A stretch of 64,000 nt of DNA from Fasciolopsis buskii (Eukaryota; Platyhelminthes; Trematoda; Plagiorchiida; Fasciolidae). The stretch lies in assembly GCA_008360955.1 (NCBI GenBank), contig LUCM01007206.1:221189-285188 (forward strand), written 5' to 3'. Positions 11,160 to 22,811 of this stretch are shown here, piece after piece; the stretch's first letter is position 1, and each line of letters begins with the position of its first letter. The position numbers and the translations under genes are program-made. The notes beneath the pieces were generated by a model, which had not been told where the DNA came from, made no database searches, and was given only the letters and a program-made list of their open reading frames with translations.

Positions 11160-13150
11160 TTATTTAAAAACTAAATGACGTAATTAAAGCTTGCTGACAG
11201 CTGCTGATACGAAAAACAGCCTGCAACACTCAGAACAGAAAAACTACCCCCAACAAAACTAAACCGACGGTAAAATTTACCCGTGAAAATGTGAACAAGG
11301 AATCGGCAAAAAGATTAGAGACTCACGTGACCAGCCAACCAACTCGGGCACACCAATTTCTAAGACCGTCTGTCCTAACGCGCATTTCGTATTGCTTTTG
11401 CATGCACTTAACTGTTGTGACCACTCGAGAGCAACACTGACTCGGCTGTGTACGACTGCAAACTGACAACCCAGATACTCAACTGGTACAAGGAAAGGAC
11501 ACCCGGAAGTGGTAGGAGGTTGAGTGTATTTGGTCAAGAGTTTGCTAGCGGGGCGTGCGTGGGCAAGGCGCCAGCGGTGACTGCGTTGGACGGTCAACTT
11601 TCGGTAAAACAAGCAATCTGGGGAACAAAGGTATGTCTCGCTGCAGGCCCGTTTTGGCTTAAATGTTTTCTCTGACAGTTGCTTGTATTGCAGAACCCAA
11701 GTTTTTTGGCGGAACTTGGGATGTCGACCTAAAAGCTACTTTTGGTAACAAGTAGAACCAGCGGCAATTTTTGAACTAATTGGGGTTCTCGCGAGATTAA
11801 ACGAAGAATATTTGTGACTAAACCGGTAGATGCTGGACAGTAAGCGTCCCCGCGGATTTGCTCCGTGATCATGACATTTGTGACGGAACAGCTCTGATCC
11901 TGCCCAAATTTCGTAGATACGTTTTACTCCTCGAAAACTTAGAGGCACGCTTGATTGCAGGACCAAGCAATACAACGACACGCTACAACCCATCGGGGAG
12001 GATAGCCCAAAGATGGGGTCAATGAGACGGATCAATTAAGATTACACATGGTTAACAGCAGATTAACATAAGTAGTGTTTATTACATTGCACAGCGTTTA
12101 GATACAGCAATGGGTCTTGTCGCCCGCGCAAAGTTCGGTTGGATGGCATCGGCAGATGTCAGGATGTGGCAGAAATGTTCAAAATTTAACAACTGTATAA
12201 ATGTCCGCGGAAGGTAACATGCCATAAGGAAAGTCGGTGAATCATGAATTACGGGTGAAAAACTAGCAAGTCCGGTCAAAACGACCGGAGGAGAGCAATA
12301 AACGAGCGACATCAAGATGGTGATGGAACCTTAACATTATATATTGTACGGTGGCTTTTTGGCTTCAGCAACCAATGATATGAGCGAAATGCATTTGGAT
12401 GTGTGGAGTCGAGCAGAACAAGAATGTGGATATTGGCGAGCTAGTACTTAAGGGCGCGGCAAGAGACAGCGCCACCAGGTGCGAGGAGGCAAATGAAGAG
12501 TAGCACGCAATAAGTTAAATAAAGTATCCAATGACAGCGTGAAATGAACCTGGATCTTTGTGATTCCTTTCAATGGAAGACCAAATGTATGGCAGTTGCA
12601 GTGGGAATAGCACCCTAAGAGGGAATAAGAAAAGGTATTCCGGTTTATGAAGATAACTGAAACTAAGCGCTTATACTTGAGTGTTTTTGTATACATTATA
12701 TTTTTTTAATTGTTTTTCCTCGATTGTCACCATCGTCACATGTCATGATCATGCGCACTGCATGCTCTTGGCACTGTTCTAAAAGTAAAAATAGTATATA
12801 TTGTTGTATTTTCACCGTCAATGTGCTGGGCATGTAAGCCGCACTCAGATCGAGCTCTGTAGTCAGGACGGTTTGTGTGCTCATTGCCTGTTGCTGCTGG
12901 AGGTCATACCACGCGGCCCCCAGTCCCGACCTAACTTGTAGTAGGCGCCGTAAGTTGTCATTGGCAAATCATGTTGATAAATGTCATCGTGGTTCAGGGA
13001 GGTCTGCAGAGTGAATCCTTTTGATCGACCTGCGGCAGTGGTCGCGGTGCGTTCAAACATTCGGAAATATTGGAGAAAACGGCAGTCCGGAAGGCGTTCT
13101 ACCCAATGGGTTATGATGAGTGGCAAAGTAAAGATAAATAATTAACTCAA
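11160..13150. other. no gene recognised
   Basis: The 5' side of the gag relic would be expected to hold an untranslated leader and LTR in roughly 11,160-11,700, but no TG...CA-bounded repeat with a second copy could be found. No coding similarity was recognised in the rest. Confidence 0.4.
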
Positions 13151-13154
13151 ATGG

Positions 13155-13390
13155 TCGAGAAGTATAAGAGTGGGCGGGAAAACGGGAAAGACATGTTCAT
13201 GGTATTGACACATCTATGATTTGTGCAACGTCGGGCGTATTGGTGTGCCAAGGGCCGGTCGACCCTTATAATGGTTCAAACTTACCCATTTACCCCTCGG
13301 TCAGATACTGTTAATCTTCGGCGCCGTCCATATTACATCAGAATAATAGATTCTTTTGCGAGCTCAAATGGAGTGTTATATAATTCAGAG
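13155..13390 (+). repeat. dispersed repeat, copy 1 (about 230 bp)
   Basis: This segment aligns along its length with 16,318-16,550 in the same orientation. Shared blocks include GGGAAAG, CATGGTATT, TTCATTTACCC-like and GTTAATCTTC, and CTCAAATGGAGTGTTAT against CTCAGATGGAGTGTTAT. No protein is evident. It may be an untranslated or linker part of a LINE, because copy 2 lies between LINE fragments. Confidence 0.65.
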
Positions 13391-16090
13391 GCTAATTAGA
13401 AATAATAATGGTAATAATGGATATATTTCTCGACAATCGAGAGTCTTGCACAAAGCAAAACCAAATTTACATGAAGAACGCGCAGTGGAAAATCATAAAA
13501 CAAAAATTTCGTCATGAAGATGCAGGGTCTGTTCTCTCACGAACATAACCTGCAATAAGATAGGCTAAACACGAGTTTTCGGGCTTTAAATCAGAGCTAG
13601 ATAATCCACCGCCGAAAATTTCTGGGGCTGACCATGAATCGCACACTGCGAGTCAATCCATGTTTAAGCGCATGAAAAGTGCATATCGCGGGCGCAAATT
13701 TTGCCGAAAAGCAATGATTGGCGTTGTCATATGGCCGGGTTCCTCAAAAGTCATTAGAGTTATATGGTGAAGGCATAGACCATAACGGAATGGCGAAGAG
13801 TCAAAACCACACTGGATATCAAATGAGGTGAATGAAGAAGGGCAAGTAACAACATTCAATAATCAAAATAATGCTTAAGGTGAAACAGCGGGAAACCCTC
13901 AAGGTTGCATCAAACAATTTAAGGGGCGAAATTACGTGAATAATTGTAGAGAGAGGGACAATGCAATTCACAAGAGTGGCCTCTGGAATTATGCGGCTGG
14001 GAGCGGACTGTGATGTGTGTCGGGAAGAAGACCAGTACGTGTAAGATTTACAATCAATACTTAAACACACTTCCCAAGAATGACCTGTGGGTTGTCCCTA
14101 TTTAATATCGGGGATTATGGCGTTCTGTTGAGGTAGGGGTCTGGAGGTTCGGGGACTGTGCGACATTTCAGTAGTGTTAATAAATGTTTGACCAATCGTA
14201 ATGATTCATCTGAAATGAGGCAACGAGGGCGGTCATTGGCGTTGATTTATTTGTCTTAAGGTTTCGATGCCGGGTACTGGGGCGTCAGATCCGGATAGTA
14301 GTTTCCTAACGGGGATAGACAACTAGCACAAAGGATGGAGTGTAGATTTGGACGACAGCTTGCGTTTCTTCTGTGGTCACTGGCGAGTCTGGAGAACAGC
14401 TGGAGAGAGAGGGCACTTTGGAATTTGTTCCAGCTGGTGTTAAGACGAGTAAACAAAACCTGGAAACAGCGATAACAATCAGCCTCTTACGAAGACTACA
14501 GGGACCAGACGATTGTTTTGAAATACACAGGAGGTGGTTTGCCGTCGACGGGACGTGTGCAACGAACACCGTCTTCCCTCTCCCAATAGGGTTTATAGCT
14601 CAGTCAGTCCTAGGCTTCAGGGTCCTTACTTGTAGCGCGTTCCCCTTTCATCTTTTGACATCTTCGCAGATGCAAATTACAGTGGTCTGATAGGGTGGCT
14701 ATCGCAATGGTTAGGGAATAAAGTCACTTTTTGTTCTGTTCGTGGAACTCGTCTGGTTTACTGGCCTAGTGCATGCGCCACAAGGAATCAGTTATAACTG
14801 ATCATGTGATCTACCGCCGATGTTTGATACTTCCAATTGTCAGGAAATGGCATAACAGAATGGGTCGCGAATGGAATCGTGGATTGGGTGCTAGGACAGC
14901 AGTTGCCACGAGGAGTCATGGAGCGGAAAGAAAGAAGAAGCATAGGAATATAGGGCTCGGCATTTTGTGTGAACAGGACGATAGCAACTTGTACCACATA
15001 GTAGTATCAGTAAGCTTGCACGGATAATTAAGAAAGAAAAACGACCGCAGTTGTTATAGACGTCAGCATACGTACCAGGTGTGCGATTGGGGGAACAGGA
15101 GCATGTTGAAAATAGAGGGGTGGGTGTTGAAGCACAAGTGGACAGTCCGATGCGCTACTCCCCCAGACCGTCCAACAAAGTAGCCAAACGCTTATCTACC
15201 GAACAAGGACAGTGTGGGGTTTCCTCTTCCGCAGGGTCAGGGCTGGGCTGATGGCATGCGTATCCATTGTAGAAGGTGAACCATTCCTTCGCAGCCCGAA
15301 TATGCTTCGGTTGCTGGGGTCAACCTGATCCATCAGAGAAGTTTTCTCTTTTTTTCTAACAGGGGAATGGTTGAGCCCATATAGCTACTTTTCATAGTTC
15401 CTCCGCCTGACCTTACTTTTCCGCGTTTTTTCGCAACCGCTGAGATTTTCTGTCTTCCCCACATTCGGGGATGCTGAAGTAAACCTGCCGCAGTCATTTG
15501 GGTTTTCGCACGGCTAAAGAAACAATAGTGGGGATAAGCAAGCACACGGTGGATTGTGGTTTATGCTGTGAAACACAGACCTGTGCTTACGGCTCCTTCA
15601 TCGCCAACGCTGTGTCTTGCTTCCATTAACGATTGCTGCTTCAAACTTACTAATGCGGACTTGTGTTGCATAGGCAAATCACATCGTATGTGTGACGTGG
15701 ACAGATTTTCTCTTTTTTATAAATGAAACTAGGCTGGGTACTCTAGGGAAAGGAGCCTAAGTAGTTCACGTTAGCAGGTTACTGGAGATCAAAATGGGTA
15801 GGTAGGAAGAGTAAAAGGAACCTCGAAAGTGTTCTCTGATGAAATGCCTACGAAGAAAGAGACTAGTTCCGGCAATACCCAGCATAAGGACAGGATCCTC
15901 CATGTTCGCAGAGTAAATCAGGGGCGGAGGAATCTATGGGGAAAGAAATCGGTGGTAAGAAGACCGATATAAGTAGTGTTAATCGCGGCTATAGCTGCCA
16001 TAGAATCCAGCATCACTCTGCTATCACGGACCTTAATGATGTTTAGTGTTGTTGGCTGAGATCTAGGCTTTGCAGACTTCAATATGGTAA
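13390..16090. other. no gene recognised
   Basis: Both strands hold only short frames. Minus-strand frames at 14,569-14,256 and 13,859-13,653 have the serine/proline-rich look of LINE 5' regions, but no motif supports a call. Confidence 0.35.
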
Positions 16091-16093
16091 CTG

Positions 16094-16290
16094 TTACAAT
16101 CCTAACCAAACTTCGTACGCCCGAGTCTCTGAGAGACAAGGGTTGTATATGTGAATATTGGTCTGAACAGTCAGTAGTTTCCGTAATTTGTTTTTCAAGG
16201 CGATGTTGGACTGTTGGGGCAATGAATTCCACAAGGAACAATATTTCACAATTAGAAGGTCCGACTCAGGGTTGGCTAATAACAAAGACC
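16094..16290 (-). pseudogene. LINE RT C-terminal relic (CR1-like)
   Basis: Minus-strand fragment reading SDLLIVKYCSLWNSLPQQS then NIALKNKLRKLL. This matches the W-N-x-L-P ... F-K-x-x-L-D/K-x-L ending typical of CR1/Jockey-like RT proteins. It lies downstream of, but is not continuous with, the larger CR1-like copy at 16,655-19,800, which has its own C terminus, so it is probably a second insertion of a related element. Confidence 0.5.
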
Positions 16291-16317
16291 TTTTGTGTTA
16301 GGGTGACCAGGGTAGTA

Positions 16318-16550
16318 CCCAGAAGTATGTGAGCGAATGGGAAAGCGAAGACCTACCCATGGTATTTGCACGTCTGCCAGTTGGGAAGCGTTGGGCCTAG
16401 TGGTGGGCCAGGGGTAGATCCCCCCTTAAAATAGTTACAACTAATTCATTTACCCAGCGATCAATGAGGGTTAATCTTCAGTGTTGCCCATATTATGCTA
16501 GCAAACTAGGTCCTATTGCGCCCTCAGATGGAGTGTTATGGAAAGCAGAT
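16318..16550 (+). repeat. dispersed repeat, copy 2 (about 230 bp)
   Basis: Partner of the segment at 13,155-13,390, in direct orientation and separated from it by about 3.1 kb. Many substitutions and small indels separate the two, which suggests old copies. Confidence 0.65.
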
Positions 16551-16654
16551 GGGTGGGGTATGTATTTAGAAATCGACGGCTGACTTAAAGGCACGCCCTG
16601 CCGAGATAACGGTGTTGGTCAACTGAAGAACCTGGGTGACACCTAGGTAAGTAT

Positions 16655-18200
16655 TTAAGGCAGCCTTAAAACTGGATTAGTTCTGTATGCACCGAATGCT
16701 AATGGGAATTTCGCTCCAAAACGTTTGGCATAAGCAACAAGAAAGAAATGCGACCTTAAGGAGGATTTGGCGATTTCTGTATGGATGGTTAGAGACCTAT
16801 GACGGAGAGGGTAGTGGCTAGCAGAGGAGAAAATAGGTTGGTCAATGGAGAAGGAACGTCTATTCACCAGGTTATGCAGAAAAGCCAGGTCAATTTTCAG
16901 TCGCCGTAGCCAAAGTGGCTCAAGTTTGAGGGCTAGACGGCGTTCCTTGCAACTCAGAGTCGTCGACCAACCTATTACTTGCTTAGTGAAGCTTCCCTGA
17001 ATACTTTCAATGGAGACCCTATCCGACTTTGACATGCTGGAGTATATCAAAGTGCCATAACAAAGGAGTGGTCGAACGTGTGTTTTATAAATGATGAGGA
17101 GGCTGTCGGATAGCTTTATCGTGCAAAAAATCAGACTTCCCTTACTCCTAGCTTTATTCGGCTGAATACCTACATGCTCTGAGAATTTTAGAGTCTGAGT
17201 AGTTGAGACCAAGGTCACTAGTTGTGGGTTTACATGCAATAAGAGATCCAAGTAGCAAAATTGAATCTTAAGGTGGTGTAAACCTACATGGGGATATTTC
17301 ACTCTTATCGGCGGAGAAGCTCATCATCCAGGAGGCACACCAGTCGTCTAAGGCAGACAAATCGGCACGAATGCCTCTAACCGCAGTACTAACTTCATTT
17401 GATTTAATAGGGTAAACTATTTTTATGTCATCAGCAAACAGGAAAGGTATTCCGTCAGAAATTGAATTTAGTCCATCATTAATGTACACAAGGAATAGCA
17501 GGGGACCAAATACGCTGCCCTGTATGATGCCACTGGTAGCAAGTCCGGGACTGAAGGTAATGCCGCCAGTAAAGACCACCTGTAATCTTTGGGTTAGGTA
17601 AGACGAGAGTTAGGATGGAAGAGGATCGATGATGCCAAACGAGCTTACTCTGGATAAAGGGTGCAGATGAGGGACACGGCCAAAGTCCTTAAACATATCG
17701 ACGGAGATGACTGCGAGTGCCATACCTCTGTTTGCGAGGTTAGTTCCAAGGTCTAGGAAGTCAAATTGACACGCAGAGCAAGAACGGGATTGGATAAATC
17801 CGTGCTGTTTGGGGTTGAAGAGGTTGGAGGCTAAAAGATGGTTCACGGTGGATTGTTTTACCGTCTTCTCCATAAATCCAGGGATAACAGGCGAGTGGTT
17901 GATAGGACGGCAATTGGACATATTATACAGAGACACCTTCTTATGAATAGGGGTTAATATGGAGTGCTCCCAGTTGACCGGAACTACACCAGAGTTAATG
18001 GAAAGCGTAAAGAGGTTGAGCAGTAGAAAAGGTAGGTCAGCGTCACGAGTAAGAACATTTGTTGATGGATGCCATCAGGGCCTTGGTAACGCCCTGATTT
18101 GAAATTGGCTAAATGTTTTGCAATAGTTTTAAAGTCAAAGGACAGAGCAGATAAGGTGGAGTTACTCATATTCTGTAGTTAGAATGGGTCGCTGACTGTA
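16655..18200 (-). pseudogene. CR1-like LINE reverse transcriptase, nearly complete, broken
   Basis: Minus-strand RT in four consecutive pieces. 18,169-17,984 has FKSGRYQGPDGIHQQMF (family K-S-x-G-P-D-G-I). 17,936-17,610 has NCRPINHSPVIPGFMEKTVK, PKQHGFIQSRSCSACQFDFL and VISVDMFKDFGRVPH (family Q-H-G-F-x-x-x-R-S-C and D-F-x-K-A-F-D-x-V-P-H). 17,579-17,268 has GIIQGSVFGPLLFLVYIND and the catalytic FADD at 17,438-17,427. 17,302-16,655 has KTHVRPLLCYGTLIY and LKLEPLWLRRLKIDL, the C-terminal part. The pieces are offset by stops and frameshifts. The aspartates of the ADD box remain, but the first-palm K-A-F-D is changed (KDFGRV). The enzyme would have copied its own RNA at a nicked target; this copy is dead. 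Confidence 0.85.
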
Positions 18201-18833
18201 GCTGGGGCCATGGAGGAGGCGAAATATTGATTGAACGTCTCAGCTGTTTTTTGGGTTTGTCACATATTCACCATTAGGCAAAACCAGAAAGCTCACTGAT
18301 GGTTTGCGATCATGGGATCTCAATTTTTATAGTTTTGAAAGTATTATGGAGTGATTTTTGTGCCTCAGCGCCATGGCTTCTCTTGGAAGGAGAGATTCGC
18401 TTAGGAGGGGATAGTGTCAGACCAACTGTGCAAAATAATAACCTTGGAAAAGTCATGTGTCCATGAAAGGTGCCGTTGAAACGTAGCATATTTGACTTTC
18501 TGTGAGGCAACTTGTGAAGTTTTTTTCACTCATTCTATAATCGTCAATTTTGAGATGCAGCGATAAAATTCATCTGCAGCCGTTTGTGTGCCAGTCACTA
18601 TGAAAAAGCTTCCCCAGTCAATTTGGCTTAATAGAGCGAGAAATTGCCGCCGGTTAAGATAGGATGGACGACTTTTGTCAGTACTGTGGTTAGAGAGGGG
18701 GCATGGACATGGATTCTGTCGCAAACTATCCTGTAGTCTTTCCTTGGAAATTTATTTCCGACGTAAACCATAATGTGGTGATCGGTATGTATAAAGATGA
18801 GATATGATATATTATTATTTCTGGTGGGTAACG

Positions 18834-19217
18834 TCACGTGCTCTTACCAACCCCAAGATATAGACGGGACACTGCCGATGTTTGGCTTGGTGGAGCCGTA
18901 ATCTTGGACCAAGTTAAGCCAGGTAGATTGAAGTCTCCGGCTATGATTTTCGATGTTAATGGGAGGTGGTTAAATTCGTCCTCTAAGAGGGGGAGCCCAA
19001 TTTCAGTATGAGCTGGAGGGAAATAGGTACAGGCCGCATGGATAACACAGAACGACACCTCGATAGTGAGCCATACCGATTCTCGGATCAGTTCGAGTGT
19101 AGGATGCGTAAGAACGGAGACTGATATGCCTTGCCTCATATAAATAAGGCAGCTGCCCCCCAAGGCGGTCGTCTCTAGTACCTCTAAAGGATTGGTGTCC
19201 CTTAAGAGAAGTCGCAT
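18834..19217 (-). pseudogene. CR1-like LINE endonuclease fragment
   Basis: Apurinic/apyrimidinic-type endonuclease part of the same element as the RT at 16,655-18,200. The 127-residue frame contains GGSCLIYMRQGISVSVL, LTIEVSFCVIHAACTYFPP and IIAGDFNLPGLTW. GDFNLP (18,938-18,921) is the diagnostic catalytic-site motif of LINE endonucleases. The gap 18,200-18,834 holds the rest of the endonuclease and the linker in broken frames (18,837-18,628, 18,724-18,530 and 18,510-18,310). A second copy of this domain lies at 21,400-22,060 in the opposite direction. Confidence 0.8.
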
Positions 19218-19299
19218 TATTAGGTGTATCCTGGGTAAGCGAAAGCGCAGTGATAAATGTTATTTTAATTAAGTGAATTTATTTAAGATTGAACGAGAG

Positions 19300-19800
19300 T
19301 TAATTAGCACGAAAGAGAGGGGTGTGTTGCCACCGGGGCGGGGTGAGTGGTGAGGCTGCAAAGATAGAGAGACGGTGCGTGGAGGGTAACTTTAATGGGA
19401 ATTGTTAGGTACGCAGATGGAATTAGTTTTATTTTAGTGGGCGTTGAATGAAATACGACAGAAGAAGGTGGAGGTGAGGAAGAACGAAGGCATATAGCCT
19501 CCTTCATTATGCTAGCATGAGGGTTACTCGAGATACTATGGGGACCGGTGTGGAGGGAGGCAGAAAGTTAGTAGGTTTGGGTAAGAAAAAAGAGGTGGCT
19601 ATGGTGGTTCCGGACTGGGGGAGGAATGGGGACTGTTTCGGCTGGGTAGATATGGTCGAAAAAGAGGGATTAGTGGAATGTCGTACGGTCTTTGTTTTTG
19701 GGGACCAGGCGTTGGTAAGCGGAGGTCGGTGGTGTTACCGATATGACAGTGGAGGTATGCTTACTGGAGACCAGAGACAGCTGTTATGGGAAATCTGACG
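19300..19800 (-). mobile_element. 5' region of the CR1-like LINE
   Basis: Serine/proline-rich minus-strand reading (19,507-19,304 and weaker up to about 19,800) with no domain. The part near 19,500-19,400 resembles 21,410-21,500 (+), where the second copy of the element starts to be recognisable, so it belongs to the element. The plus-strand frame at 19,517-19,798 is antisense to it. Confidence 0.5.
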
Positions 19801-20119
19801 CAACAGCGAAGGACTTTGGCGAGGAACAGCTGGCGCATCGCTAGGTCTGTTAAATCTGAAGTTCAAGTCTGCGGTTTTCTTCCGGCTCGGAAAACCCTCG
19901 GCAGCGACCTTTCGGTCCCCGTGAAATGAACGACGGGCAATAGAAAGTCAGCTCGGTTACAGCCAGGCAGTTGAGGCGCCGGGTTGATGGGACCAACAAA
20001 GGGATGGAATAGGGTAAGTTCGGAGCAGTTTGGTCGCTGGGATAATAACGCCGGCGAGCGATTCGAATTTTGTAGCAGATATATCATATCCCACACCACC
20101 CGGTGCCTTTATGTCTCCC

Positions 20120-20600
20120 ATCCTCGACCTTGTTGTCCTGGCAGTAGCTCAAGCACGGCATGAGTCTTGCATACGGTAATCTCATTCCTCATCGCTCCAA
20201 TGTCTTCCAGTAGCACTGTCTGTGAATGCTAGTGCAATACTGTCCGATATACCTACTGGCTTACCCAGACCTGCGGTGCCCTTCAATCTCAAGTTCGACA
20301 TATTGCCTGGACTTACACACGTAGGTTTTGCTCCCAGCATACGATTAGTTGCACTTACATTCATCTGGCCGTCCATGTCCGTATGTGGGCCAAACAGTGT
20401 CAACAGTGTCAGCGACCCAAAGTCCGCGGCCAAAGGGCACTGCCCATCAGTCCCATTGCCCCTTTCTATCAGGATCACATCCATACTGCTGATCATTTGA
20501 TGCCATCAAAAGGGTACAGTTATCTGTCGATGTGCGCTAGCTGGCTCGAAGTTATTCCCACCTCCACAGTCACGGCCAAATCGGTGGATTGGAATTTTGA
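20120..20600 (+). pseudogene. Ty3/Gypsy integrase fragment
   Basis: Plus-strand integrase remnant in two overlapping frames. The first reads ILPGLTHVGFAPSIRLVAL then FIWPSM (zinc-binding region; family H-x-x-x-H-P-G-x-x-A-T ... F-x-W-P-x-M). The second reads WAKQCQQCQRPKVRGQR (the C-x-x-C of the zinc finger) and PSKGYSYLSMCASWLEVIPT (family P-P-S-x-G-Y-x-Y-L-L-x-C-V-D-R-F-T-R-W-P-E-A-I-P). The V-D-R-F segment, which carries a catalytic aspartate, is missing between MC and ASWLEVIP, so this copy could not have functioned. It may belong to the lineage of the RT at 22,077-22,800, although the two face opposite ways. Confidence 0.75.
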
Positions 20601-20604
20601 ATAA

Positions 20605-21300
20605 AAAAAGGATAGCTTCTCATGTTTGACCCCTTACACTCATGGCTGAACGAGAGCGACGATCAGCCATCACCCCCAAACTGCGCTACATCGTTCCTTG
20701 ACGTGGACTGAAATCTTTGTTTTCTAGTTGTGTAGGGTATTTGGAGTGTATTCGTAGCACGTTTAGGGCTTTCTGATGTTCAGAAAAATTTCCTACTTGG
20801 ACCAGGGCCGTGCCCATCAGTTTTACTGATTTTACGCCTAAAATTAAACTGTGGCACTCATCTGCGAAAAGGCTTTCAAATAAACGCCATTAGGTTGCAA
20901 ACCGCCAGCATTATTGACGAGTTTATCTATTTTTACTAGCATCTGCATCTAGCAAACTGACTACCTGTTTTGCCGTTCAACAGTCCCTGCACTTTTCAAC
21001 TCCGGCCTATCACACAAAGATAACAAGGTGCTTAGACTGTTTGATCGCTTTGCCTTATCGGCGCATGTCCGTAGGTGCCGACAATTCTTATTATCGGCCT
21101 TCGGAACGAGCGTGGGTTTTATTCCGTACTAATTACTTGTAAAGTTAAATACATTTTAAACTCAAATAGACCTTCTCCTCACAAAAATTATCGGAGTGAT
21201 TTCTTATTAATTTTTTTATTGGACTGCATTTTGACTAACCTTTGACTGCCGCAATACTATTTCTGGCAATTCAGAATCCTGGTCCGACTTCCTCTCTATC
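20605..21300. other. no gene recognised
   Basis: The segment lies between the integrase fragment and the inverted CR1-like copy. No motif or shared repeat was recognised. Confidence 0.4.
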
Positions 21301-22060
21301 ATTTAAATTTCACGGGAACTTTGAGGTGCCTCCTCTACTGCACACCTGCAGAGCTATTCACAGCTTTCCATCCGCACTTCTCCTCCTAACAATTCGGATT
21401 ACCCTGACACTAATATGATAAAGAATGTCTTCCGCCTTCGTTCTGCTTCACCTGCAACTTACTGTGCTCTATCTCATTCCACATTCACCAAAATAGACTT
21501 GTTACCGCCTGCCTGTCTATCTATTCATTTTTACTCCTAACTCTTCATGCAATACTCTTCCGTCTTTTCAACCCCACGCCTTGCTCCGCCTCGGAACCAA
21601 TGTAACTCTTCCTCTCGCGCTTATTAAATGTTGTTCTTTCCCACATAATCTCACTGAATTAGGAGGGCTTGCTGCTTCTTTGAATCGAATATTATTTCCA
21701 TCAGATTGTCCAGGCGTAACAAGGACACACCTAATAACGCGGCTTCCCTTGCGGCATATCAATCTTCTAGAGGCGCTGGAAATGACCACCATGGGAACGG
21801 TTGCTTCGGCCATGTATGGCGGAGCCCATCAGTCTTCGCTCTAACTTATTCTACACTTGAACTGATCCAAGAATCTGCATGGTTCACTATCAAAGCGCTG
21901 CTCTGTCCTAGACATATTTCATGCTTTCATTGCCCTTAATCTCATACCGAAATCGGACTCCACTCCAAAGTGGATGCATTCAATCACCTTGCCTCTTTCC
22001 CCTCAAAATCCAAAACTATTGCCAAAGACTTTAATCCCTCGGGGATAAGTTGATCCAGAA
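21300..22060 (+). pseudogene. CR1-like LINE, second copy, 5' part and endonuclease
   Basis: Plus-strand, 3'-truncated relative of the element at 16,655-19,800. Readable parts are LTYSTLELIQESAWFTIKAL (partner LTHPTLELIRESVWLTIEVS in copy 1), SHTEIGL near 21,945, and SKSKTIAKDFNPS near 22,015, the equivalent of SKIIAGDFNLP. The catalytic G-D-F-N has become K-D-F-N, so the nuclease is lost. The 5' non-domain part around 21,410-21,560 also resembles copy 1. The relic stops at about 22,060, directly against a Gypsy RT fragment on the other strand. Confidence 0.75.
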
Positions 22061-22076
22061 TTACAGCACTATCAAA

Positions 22077-22800
22077 TCAACCATACTTTTTGTCTCCCGC
22101 CGACATCATGAGAGATCTCCAGACTAGACAATTCAGCTTAACTTTTCCGAGTTGATGCTCATCTGGACTGATCAACGTTAGATTGTCGGACACGTGTTGG
22201 GGCAAAAGAATCAGGTGTTTAATAATGTCATCTATGTTTGGTGATGCGATTAATAAATCGTCGATGTAGTCGCCGACACCATCCAAGTCTCGAGTGATGC
22301 TACTGATATAACTCCAGAGTTGTTTGCAGCAGTGTTCGGCCCAAATGCACGTATGGGAACGCAGACAGGCCAAACGGTGTGTTGATAGCAGTTTTCTCGA
22401 TGTCTTCACTGGCGACTGGTTTACGGTTACATGCTTGCGCAGAGTCGATTTAAAGGAGCATCCATGCCCTAAAGTAACATCTTGATGTCGTATGCGCACG
22501 GTACCGGATAACCATGGGGACAGGCAACTGCACCGAGCGCACACTAGACTCCATATTGTTTCCAACTGACCCTATCTTTTTTATAACCATGTCCAGCGGT
22601 GAGGCTGGATGACTGTAAGAAGTACGAACAATCCCATAGATCAGTTAAGTGTCCAGCTCGCTTTTGATGCAAGCTGATTTATCTGATGCCATTTAGGAAG
22701 GTCCAGCCGTGAGTGGAGGTTCACTAGTTAATATGTGATGCGCCAAACGATCTTTCATTGGATCTTTCCCTTTAAACGTTTAGTTCGCAAGGGGATTTTG
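22077..22800 (-). pseudogene. Ty3/Gypsy reverse transcriptase fragment
   Basis: Minus-strand Gypsy Pol. Readable from 5' to 3' are AHHILTSEPPLTAGPS, YSHPASPLDMVIKKIGS (family S-P-x-A-S-P-L-H-x-V-x-K-K), VASEDIEKTAINTPFGLSAF (family V-x-x-x-D-I-x-K-T-A-I-x-T-P-F-G-L-F-x-F), and the active-site block GDYIDDLLIAS with YIDD at 22,268-22,257. The longest frame is 162 codons (22,565-22,077), and several frameshifts split the domain. The fragment ends at 22,077 before RNase H. The gag at 10,600-11,153 looks like the same lineage (inference from family co-occurrence). Confidence 0.85.
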
Positions 22801-22811
22801 GTAAACAGAGT

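Noticed and set aside
19517..19798. 93-codon glycine-rich plus frame.
   Set aside because: It is antisense to the Ser/Pro-rich 5' region of the CR1-like LINE.
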